A DNA stretch of 64,000 nucleotides, from contig JASEVX010000005.1 in the NCBI GenBank assembly GCA_031761405.1, positions 33,050,869 to 33,114,868 on the forward strand, in the 5' to 3' direction. Positions 56,033 to 64,000 of this stretch are shown one piece after another. The stretch's first letter is position 1, and every line of letters starts with the position of its first letter. This DNA comes from Serripes groenlandicus (lineage: Eukaryota; Mollusca; Bivalvia; Cardiida; Cardiidae). A program made the position numbers and the translations under genes. Under the pieces are notes generated by a model. The model had not been told where the DNA came from. It worked only from the letters and a program-made list of their open reading frames with translations, and ran no database searches.

Positions 56033-56089
56033 TTAAATTTCCTCCTCTTCTTCCTTTTCTTCTAGGCGCTGTTTCTTTCTAGACTGTGC
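56033..56089 (-). CDS. Tyrosine-recombinase-like gene, last exon (candidate)
   Basis: A TTTTATCTTCAAG acceptor precedes 19 codons, AQSRKKQRLEEKEEEEEI and TAA, in phase 0 with the preceding exon. The basic then acidic tail looks like a nuclear protein C-terminus. It is short and low in complexity, so it is called on phase and acceptor only. Confidence 0.55.
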   Translation of the reverse strand, partial: AQSRKKQRLEEKEEEEEI

Positions 56090-56189
56090 CTTGAAGATAA
56101 AAGATAAAAGATAAAATATAAAAACAAACATTTAGCCTGGTTTTACAAAATCATTAATAAAAAGCATTCAACCAGGGGCTATTTAATCA

Positions 56190-56395
56190 GCATTAATCTA
56201 TTAATGAGTTCGAATCCAAGCTCGGCCGAATTGTTTCCGACATTTGAAAACATTTGTCTGTGTTGATGTTGATTTTAACAAGACCTGTTATACTTGTAGA
56301 CTAATTTCATCCCGGAAAATATTGATTTTCCCACTAACCATTACCGATGTGATATAAGTGTATTTTCTGCGTAAACGGCTTTAAATCCGACACAG
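56190..56395 (+). mobile_element. SINE fragment in the intron
   Basis: GAGTTCGAATCCAAGCTCGG as a B box and GTTTCCGACATTTGAAAACA match other SINE bodies. ACCGATGTGATATAAGTGTA near the end is the decayed 3' core. No target duplication was found. Confidence 0.45.
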
Positions 56396-56440
56396 TCAAT
56401 AAATTAATAATTGAAGATTGATTAGAAAATGTAAACTTAC

Positions 56441-56680
56441 TTCATAAGAGTCCCGGACTCTTTTTACAACATCCCTCTTGGCGACGTCCATTGTCGACTT
56501 GTCGTAATATCTATCCGCCGTGGTCAATGAATGTGCCATTTGCTTCGCCATGGCCCCCTGGTCCTCTCTTGATGCCCCCTTCCGGCACATCGTGGCTGTC
56601 AACATCTTGGCATCTCTCTCGCCTTGTTTGGTGGCCTTGAAATGGCGCGACCACTTTGTCGAAAACAGCTTTGATATTTG
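56441..56680 (-). CDS. Tyrosine-recombinase-like gene, catalytic C-terminal exon
   Basis: A TATATTTCCAG acceptor and TATGAA/GTAAGT donor bound 80 codons in phase 0. The product reads QISKLFSTKWSRHFKATKQG, ERDAKMLTATMCRKGAS and MAKQMAHSLTTADRYYDKST. 'H(S)..TA.RYY' is the box II signature of tyrosine recombinases, with His and the nucleophilic Tyr spaced as in Crypton and DIRS enzymes. MCRKGAS may hold the box II arginine. Confidence 0.75.
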
Positions 56681-57052
56681 CTGGAAATATAGAAGAATAG
56701 TGAATAACTGACGTCTAAAATTGATTTATAAGTGTTAGTCCAGTCAAAACTGACAGGAGGCGGTCGATTTGGACTCTACCTGCACGAGATGGACGACCAA
56801 GTTTACAAATGCACATGAACTGAATGAAATCCCAAAACTTAAATTATGCTTGACTTGTCTTAAGCAGCCACCCAAGGGAGAGTAAAAATGTGGCTCTCTT
56901 AATACAAGTCAAATAAAGAAGAAAATTATGTTTTAGTAAGTCTTCAAGTGGCTGCTTAATACAAGTTTGCTGCTTAACAGAGGTGACCGCTAACACAGGT
57001 ATGTACACGTTAAAAGAATCCACCTTAATATTGCACACTGTTCTTTACTTAC

Positions 57053-57238
57053 TGTACACGTGAGGTCCCGTAGCCTCGGTTTTCCCCTTATCGCTCGTAA
57101 TGTTGTGAACACCATCTTGGATTCATCCGTACTCTCCGTCCGTACGGTAACGACGTACCGCTTGATGACCTCCAAGATGGACTTAGATATTAGAAGGGTT
57201 GAGGTTTTCCCAAACTTGGCCAACTTATGCTTGGGGAC
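57053..57238 (-). CDS. Tyrosine-recombinase-like gene, middle exon
   Basis: A TTTCTTTACAG acceptor and ACGTGTACA/GTAAGT donor bound exactly 62 codons in phase 0. The product reads VPKHKLAKFGKTSTLLISKS, then EVIKRYVVTVRTES and MVFTTLRAIRGKPRL. The position between box I and box II corresponds to the beta-hairpin region that carries the catalytic Lys in this family. The clean in-phase splice sites on both sides argue for a real spliced gene rather than a raw transposon. Confidence 0.75.
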
Positions 57239-57530
57239 CTGTAAAGAAAATATATAACTTCATGTAATCTTCAATATTGTATTTCAGTGGGATAACAATT
57301 GGTCTGCTGCATCGGATGCTGTGTATTTAGGCTAACATTCAAAACAGTAATACGTCTACCTGAATGCGATGTACGAGTAGGTTTGCAAATCCAAAACTTT
57401 AATTATGCAGGTATAACATGTTGTCGGCCTTTAAGCACGTACTAAGCTTATTTCGATAATAGGCTTCAGTTATCGCCGTGAACATTTTTTTTATGTAAGA
57501 ATGCGAAACTAGGTTAGGAGTATAACTTAC

Positions 57531-57743
57531 ATGGATCTCTATATCCTCCCCATCATCCTCCTCCGGAACCACCGCCGAATACAACTCAGACATCCGGAGA
57601 TGAGGTACATCTCCGGCCCTTTTCATGTTAAGAATGTTTATAGTCACTATCAGGCAGTCTCTGATCTCCACCTGCTGCTGATAGGTAAGTCTGGTCTGAT
57701 CCATGTACGCCTTAACCATGTCGAGTCTCGGCCCATTCAGGTA
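57531..57743 (-). CDS. Tyrosine-recombinase-like gene, box I exon (5' side broken)
   Basis: The frame reads YLNGPRLDMVKAYMDQTRLT, QQQVEIRDCLIVTINILNMK and RAGDVPHLRMSELYSAV, ending DIEIH at a CCAT/GTAAGT donor in phase 0. RAGDVPHL with its arginine and following hydrophobic pattern fits box I of tyrosine recombinases. The frame is closed upstream by TAA at 57744-57746. A second frame just upstream (57752-57816) reads WVEYHLQLSIDMNVLLAIFQ, offset by two. An ~8 bp insertion between CAGTA and CCTG would explain the break. So the gene is either a recent pseudogene or has a start I cannot see. Confidence 0.65.
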
Positions 57744-57829
57744 TTATTCTACTGGAAAATGGCTAAGAGGACGTTCATGTCGATGGAAAGCTGCAAATGG
57801 TATTCAACCCAAGAATAGTCTGATAAATG

Positions 57830-58275
57830 GGTAACATTGTTGACCTTCACTTCATACTACCTTGTGCTGAATAAAACAGGTCGTTTATAATCAGTAAATG
57901 CAAATATAAATGTATAGACTACTTCCGTTTACTGTATATTATTGAATTATGAACACATACTTTGTTTGACTATGTGTTTTAAGTCTGCTGCAGATTTGTT
58001 GTATAATGGGACAGGATTAATACTGTTTACCCTTAACAGTTTAAACTTGAATTTGACATGTTTGATCAATACATTTTTTTAGGACTTGCATTGTATAAAG
58101 AAAAATCCAATAATGCAAACAGTACATAACACAAATTTGCACCTCCTTTTTCTTTTAATTTATGATATAATTCTTCAAAATTAGCCAAATGAAACCACAG
58201 CAGGTGGTTCGAGTTGTTTGTTGCATTCATTTACTCTACATACACTTGCATGTAGTATACATTCATGCTTCATAT
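57830..58275. other. Spacer, no feature recognised
   Basis: GTCTGCTGCAGATTTGTTGT at ~57982 is a MITE fragment. No further exon of the recombinase-like gene could be identified upstream. Confidence 0.4.
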
Positions 58276-58528
58276 ATGAGCAGTTCCACGAGAAAACCAA
58301 CATTATTGACCGTGCGTAAAGTATCGATCCGGATCAGCCTACGCAGTATGCACAGGCTAATCCGGGCTGACACTTTCTGCCTCCTATTGATTTTCTGTTT
58401 CAGGAAACATTATTCTATACTTCCATGCCTAAGAGACGGAAAGTGTCTGTCCGGATTAGCCTGCAGGCTGATTCGGATCTGCTTTATGCACAGTCAATAA
58501 TGTTGGTTTTCTCGAGGAACGGCTCATA
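58276..58528. mobile_element. Palindromic element (GAGCAGTTCCACGAGAAAAC family), copy 2
   Basis: It starts GAGCAGTTCCACGAGAAAAC and ends GTTTTCTCGAGGAACGGCTC. Internal blocks GATCCGGATCAGCCTACGCA and GCAGGCTGATTCGGATCTGC are inverted. It is a second full copy of the family at 6439-6685. Confidence 0.75.
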
Positions 58529-58791
58529 TATATAATCTGAAACAAGGGTTGCTTATGGAACCACTCAGTGTTTTCATTGGTGTTGGCATGTTAACACTTT
58601 GTGCTTTTGTCCAACAGGTCTTGTTCTTTTTTTGTGGTCTTGAAATTAAGGATACTCATGTTTGAACCTTATACCTTTTTATGTAGGTACTCTATTTCTT
58701 TGTGAAAATCCAAGTTTCGATATATAACATCTGTTCACTTCCCAATAAAAGGATCAACACCATTTTAATTCACCATACTATTCCATGTAAT

Positions 58792-60791
58792 AAACAAGAG
58801 TTGTCGGAGGACAATATAGCTCGCCTATCAGGGCCTACTTCAGAACAGTTAAAGCATTAGATAAAGTCATACAGTATCACCTATTGCAAGATAATACACC
58901 TTTTCAATACTTTTGACCAAAATTCTAAGTCCAAAAAGGGGCACAATTCAGTAAAAATCCATTCCAGAGTTATGGGACTTGACATACAAGGCCATCTAAT
59001 GACCCTGAATAAGTGTGTGAAGTTTCAAAGTGACAGCATACACAGTGTCTGAGAAAAGGCCTTGCACGCAAAGGTATTACCAAAATTCTAAGTCCAAAAA
59101 GGGCACAATTCCGTCAAAATCCATTCCAGAGTTATGGGACTTGACATACAAGGTCACCTAATGACCCTGAATAAGTGTGTGAAGTTTCAAAGCAACAGCA
59201 TACACAGTGTCTGAGAAAAGGCCTTGCACGCAAAGGTTTGACCAACATTCTAAGTCTAAAAAGGGGCACAATTCAGTCAAAATCCATTCCAGAGTTATGG
59301 GACTTGACATACAAGGTCATCTAATGACCCTGAATAAGTGTGTGAAGTTTCAAAGCAACAGCATACACAGTGTCTGAGAAAAGGCCTTGCACGCAAAGGT
59401 TTGACCAAAATTCTAAGTCTAAAAAGGGGCACAATTCAGTCAAAATCCATTCCAGAGTTATGGGACTTGACATACAAGGTCATCTAATGACCCTGAATAA
59501 GTGTGTGAAGTTTCAAAGTGACAGCATACACAGTGTCTGAGAAAAGGCCTTGCACGCAAAGGTTTGACCAAAATTCTAAGTCCAAAAAGGGGCACAATTC
59601 AGTCAAAATCCATTCCAGAGTTATAGGACTTGACATACAAGGTCATCTAATGACCCTGAATAAGTGTGTGAAGTTTCAAAGTGACAGCATACACAGTGTC
59701 TGAGAAAAGGCCTTGCACGCAAAGGTTTGACCAAAATTCTAAGTCCAAAAAGGGGCACAATTCCGTCAAAATCCATTCCAGAGTTATGGGACTTGACATA
59801 CAAGGTCACCTAATGACCCTGAATAAGTGTGTGAAGTTTCAAAGCAACAGCATACACAGTGTCTGAGAAAAGGCCTTGCACGCAAAGGTTTGACCAAAAT
59901 TCTAAGTCTAAAAAGGGGCACAATTCAGTCAAAATCCATTCCAGAGTTATGGGACTTGACATACAAGGTCATCTAATGACCCTGAATAAGTGTGTGAAGT
60001 TTCAAAGTGACAGCATACACAGTGTCTGAGAAAAGGCCTTGCATGCAAAGGTTTGACCAAAATTCTAAGTTCAAAAAGGGGCACAATTCAGTCAAAATCC
60101 ATTCCAGAGTTATGGGACTTGACATACAAGGTCACCTAATGACCCTGAATAAGTGTGTGAAGTTTCAAAGCAACAGCATACACAGTGTCTGAGAAAAGGC
60201 CTTGCACGCAAAGGTTTGACCAAAATTCCAAGTCCAAAAAGGGGCACAATTCATTCAAAATCCATTCCAGAGTTATGGGACTTGACATACAAGGTCACCT
60301 AATGACCCTGAATAAGTGTGTGAAGTTTCAAAGCAACAGCATACACAGTGTCTGAGAAAAGGCCTTGCACGCAAAGGTATTACCAAAATTCTAAGTCCAA
60401 AAAGGGGCACAATTCAGTCAAAATCCATTCCAGAGTTATGGGACTTGACATACAAGGTCACCTAATGACCCTGAATAAGTGTGTGAAGTTTCAAAGCAAC
60501 AGCATACACAGTGTCTGAGAAAAGGCCTTGCATGCAAAGGTATTACCAAAATTCTAAGTCCAAAAAGGGGCACAATTCAGTCAAAATCCATTCCAGAGTT
60601 ATGGGACTTGACATACAAGGTCACCTAATGACCCTGAATAAGTGTGTGAAGTTTCAAAGCAACAGCATACACAGTGTCTGAGAAAAGGCCTTGCATGCAA
60701 AGGTATGACCAAGCTGCCAACGCCAACGCGGACGCGGACGCCGTGGTGAGTACATAAGCTCCCCTATTTCTTCGAATAGGCGAGCTAAAAA
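58792..60791 (+). mobile_element. Pearl/HINE-like element with 163 bp satellite
   Basis: The left end is AAACAAGAGTTGTCGGAGGA and the right end is TTCTTCGAATAGGCGAGC then TAAAAA. Eleven ~163 bp units run from 58920 to 60720, each with AGTTATGGGACTTGACATAC and AAAAGGCCTTGCACGCAAAG. A CGCCAACGCGGACGCGGACG tract precedes the right end. The same family lies inverted at 24657-26451, and the satellite monomers are nearly identical after reverse complementing. Confidence 0.75.
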
Positions 60792-60982
60792 TCCTTCTTT
60801 TTTAAAAATTGACAACAGAAAATGGTTATTGAGAAAGCCTTCAATTTTATATTAACACTTACATAAGCATAATATATTTATAGAAACATCTGGAAAACCT
60901 GTACAAATGTTTTTTTTGTAACCAATGTCACTCATTGCATGTAAATTTTCTCAGTTTCAGTTTTAGTTTGTATTCATTGTTT

Positions 60983-61735
60983 TAGCTCACCTTTGCACAA
61001 AGTGCTCAAAGTGAGTTATTGGGATCGCCTTTTGTCTGTCGTCAACACTTTCTTTAAACCACTGGGTTCATCAAAGCCAAACGTCACATGAATCTTTCTT
61101 GGGTGGTCCTCTTTAACATTCTTTTAAATAATTAAATTAAATTCACAAGCTACGTTACTTTGCAACAGAAAGAGGGGAAAATGCAAGAAAAATCAAATTC
61201 TTCTTGTCCAAAAGTACTGGCTGGATTTAAAAATAATTTGGCAAAAGTTTTCCTTGGTGACCATTTATCAAGTTTGTTTAATTTGTTTTGATCTGTCAAA
61301 AGATATGGCTGCCAGGAGGCGGGACTAGTTTTCCTTATATGGCATATTTTAAAATCTTCTTATCCTAAAGTACTGGCCCGATTTGAGAACAATTTGGTAC
61401 TAATGTTTCTTGGTGACCCTCTATCAAGTTTGTTCAAATTATTTCGATCCGTCAAAAAACATGGCCGCCGGGGGGACAAGCTGGTTTTCCTTGTATGTAT
61501 ACATACTGATTTTTTTTTGTACAAAAGCACTGGCCCATTTCATGTTCAGAATGCCTTATTACAAATCTCCTAATGTAATATTCTGCTTTGTTTCCAATAA
61601 CTGCTCCTTGCAATTATTTTGCAATCTTGTTACAATTCCCCAAATATTAGCACTTACACATTAGCTACTTTTACCATCACTCAAGTGAATGATTAATGGC
61701 CATCTTGGCCCAAGATGGCCCCTCTTGATGTATAT
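60983..61735 (-). mobile_element. Pearl-like element, minus strand
   Basis: It opens TTTTAGCTCACCTTTGCACA, the reverse of a GAGCTAAAA right end, and closes near 61735 with GGCCATCTTGGCCCAAGATG then GCCCCTCTTG, an inverted hairpin left end. Subrepeats contain TGGTGACC.T.TATCAAGTTT and ATGGC(T/C)GCC.GG.GG. Confidence 0.5.
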
Positions 61736-61954
61736 ATTATGTTCTTTTCTTGCTCTGATTTCAATGATATAAAATGGACTTAGTCGCTCTATTTGAACAT
61801 ACACTAGCTATTTTTACTCAACATATGCTATTCTGTATTGCATAATAAGGTAAATTAGTATTTAAAAAAAAAATCATTCATTCACTTACTTTTTAGGAAC
61901 ATGCTAGTGTTAAAAATTTAAATGTCTATTAATCATAAAAGTTTAATTACTGAT

Positions 61955-62400
61955 TAAAGTTGAAAACATTGTGGCAAAAGGAGAAATTGCTCATAATTAA
62001 CAACTTATCCTTTTGCCACACTGTTTTAAGTAAGAAGGCGTCTGCAAATTGAAAAGGTTTCAAGTGTAAATATGCTTACATTTGATTTGAAATCATAGTT
62101 TTTGTTAACATTAATTTTGTTGTTTTCTTGATATTGGTATCGGTGATATTGAAATTTGAAAATTACCTTCAACATATTTCTTATACGCTGCTTCTTAACC
62201 CTTTCCCATATAATACTATTTGCAGAGATTGCACTGAAAACATTACAAAAAAAATCGTTAAAGACATTACTGAATAACTTTAAAAAATATTGTGGCAAAA
62301 AGTGAAAATCGGATTACTTTTACACCAATATTTTCAAAAGGTTTTTTTCTCAAAATTGTCTGCTTCTGGTGGTTCTCTATGTATGAAGGGGTTATTGGAC
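61955..62400. mobile_element. Two TTAA-type MITE remnants
   Basis: GTTGAAAACATTGTGGCAAA at ~61958 with AACTTATCCTTTTGCCACAC is one core. TTAACCCTTTCCCATATAAT at ~62196 and TATGTATGAAGGGGTTA at ~62378 bound another. Both are strongly diverged. Confidence 0.5.
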
Positions 62401-62517
62401 ACGTAAGTAAGGTTCCAAACCGTATGTGTTTGATGTAAGCCCTTATTATTCATTCTGTTATTTTTTCTAAAATTTATTTTGTATTACTATCATTCATTGA
62501 ATTTTCATTCTTATTAA

Positions 62518-63400
62518 CCTCACCTGAGCACAAGTGCTTAAGGTAAGATATCATATTGCAATCGCCCTTTGTATGTCATGCATCAGTGTTTGTCAACAAA
62601 ATTGCTTAAGTGGTTTTCTTAAAAAGTTCAAAGATATGAATTTTGTTTTGAATGTTGTATACTGTGGATCAGTAAACGGAAAGTTTTCAAAGCTTCAACA
62701 TTCTTCTTGTCCAAAACTTGTCAAATTTAAAGATAATTCGGAATTAATGTCCTTTAGGTGGATCCCTACCAATAGCATTGAAACGATTCTGATCGATTGA
62801 AAAACAGGACAGCTAGGGAATGGGTATTGTATTCCTTATATGTATATATAGCGAAAACTTTAATATTGTTCTTGTGCAAAAGAACTGGCCAATTCTGTCA
62901 ATAGTTTTTCACAGATGTTGTTCCTACGATGATTCTCTATCAAAATTGTTGATAAACATTGCTGCCCAATAGAAGGGGTTGTTTTCCTTATATGTATATA
63001 TAGTGAACACTTAAATAACCTTCTTGTACAAAATATTAACCTGATTTGAATTCCACGAATATTCCTGGGGTGATTGTTGAAACTATTCAGATTCATTTAA
63101 AAACATGACTGTCATGGTACATGATTGCTTTCCTTATATGTATATATAGAGAAAATAATTTAGCACAAATGATCCTTGAGTGACATTCACTTAAAAAGTT
63201 TTCCTTATATGTATATATAGTAAAAACTTAAAAAAATCTTCTTTTACAAAATTGCTGACTCAATTAGAAAATACTTGATCACAAATGTTCCTTAGGTGAT
63301 TTCTATCAAGATTGTTAAAATAATCTGATTCGTTGAAAACATGGCCACCAATAAGCGATAATGTTTTCCTTATACATACAAATGGTAAATGTATGTCAAA
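62518..63400 (-). mobile_element. Degraded Pearl-like element with ~150 bp repeats
   Basis: CCTCACCTGAGCACAAGTGC at ~62519 is a reversed right-end-like hairpin. Repeats contain TTTTCCTTATATGTATATAT near 62830, 62985, 63130 and 63200, and CTTCTTGT.CAAAA. No left end was seen. Confidence 0.4.
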
Positions 63401-63490
63401 GGTGACATTTGTGATCTGATATAGTCTCCTTGCTGTCAGCAATTCCAGTGATATTGAATTTTACTAAAATTTCCCATGTACAATAAATAC

Positions 63491-63612
63491 TGAGTGACAC
63501 ATTGCTAAGGATTACTGCTGACTTATCAATAAATCATGTGATATAATAATTTTGAATATATTCCTATGATTTATTGACAAGTTGGCAGAAATCTTTAGCA
63601 ATGTGTCGCTCA
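63491..63612. mobile_element. 122 bp palindromic MITE
   Basis: TGAGTGACACATTGCTAAGG and AATCTTTAGCAATGTGTCGCTCA-like arms are inverted, as are GACTTATCAATAAATCAT and ATGATTTATTGACAAGTT. The loop is an AT-rich stretch near 63540-63560. Confidence 0.7.
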
Positions 63613-64000
63613 TTATTTATATCATTAATATCAATCATGTCTACCATTTAATGATTTATGTGTTCAATTAAAAATGTCATATTTTTTACTTTTTTCTATA
63701 ATAAATGTTTGAACTTGATGTATTTCGTGTCTTAATCTTTACATTTATGCAACTGTGTTGTTACCTTCCCATAATTATTACAAACCACTAACACTCACAC
63801 CAATGGTACCGTCCCATAGCACTTTGAGTGCTTTGATTGTTCATGTTGTTATTATCCTGCTTCGGTTGTTTAATAAATGACACATGATAACACGAGAGTC
63901 TAAATTATTTAAACTAGGGAGGGAAGTATATAAAACCTTTGTATGCCATTTTGTCAAAGCTCGAACAGTATGTTAAACAAGCGAAAATAAGAGAGTGGCA
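63613..64000. other. Spacer at window end
   Basis: It includes GTACCGTCCCATAGCACTTT at ~63806, the inverted near-copy of sequence at ~27300-27330. No gene was recognised. Confidence 0.4.

Noticed and set aside
1..64000. CRISPR array or bacterial operon
   Set aside because: All regular repeats are contiguous satellites or MITE arms without unique equal spacers, and genes have introns.

Overview
The window looks like bivalve mollusc nuclear DNA, probably a heterodont. It is AT-rich and gene-poor, host coding sequence is split by GT-AG introns, and most of it is interspersed repeats. The repeat families point to bivalves: Pearl/HINE-like elements that begin AACAAGAG, carry internal ~160 bp tandem repeats and end GAGCTAAAA; tRNA-headed SINEs sharing a 3' core (CCGTGATAT...GAAAGCGGCGT); TTAA-flanked palindromic MITEs; and an RNase H-bearing LINE. 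No prokaryotic organisation and no complete viral genome is visible.

Region 1 (4.6-14.4 kb, minus strand) holds a complete five-exon YRDC gene, threonylcarbamoyl-AMP synthase of the tRNA t6A pathway. Splice phases agree and the exons total 690 nt (229 aa). Every intron carries transposon-derived DNA: a ~1.4 kb foldback-like palindrome in intron 2, Pearl-like sequence in introns 3 and 4, and a Pearl-like element inside a MITE in intron 4. A MITE lies just upstream of exon 1. Region 2 (15-33.6 kb) is repeats only: a dead Tc1 transposase, SINEs with clear target duplications, MITEs, a Pearl-like satellite block, and a three-level nest (SINE > hAT-like element with TTF zinc-finger coding > Pearl-like element).

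Region 3 (35.86-44.88 kb, minus strand) is the most unusual locus. One caspase-like exon with two N-terminal WWP repeats, a His/Cys dyad and a p10 region is followed upstream by four nearly identical ~1.77 kb tandem copies. All four copies stop before p10 at the same DNA junction and are separated by C/G homopolymer tracts. The intact copy lacks the arginines that normally give caspases aspartate specificity. A possible first exon lies at 45.4-45.5 kb.

Region 4 (47-56 kb) holds an inactivated I-superfamily LINE (gag-like ORF1, then endonuclease, reverse transcriptase and RNase H), with a SINE in its ORF1 zinc knuckle. A ~415 bp tandem repeat split by a second LINE fragment follows. Region 5 (56.0-57.8 kb, minus strand) has at least four exons of a tyrosine-recombinase-like protein with phase-0 introns, possibly a domesticated Crypton/DIRS-type recombinase, with a frame break at its 5' side. 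Region 6 (58-64 kb) is repeats again, including a satellite block that is the inverted relative of the one at 24.7-26.5 kb.

All family names come from motif recognition by eye; no database or folding tool was run.
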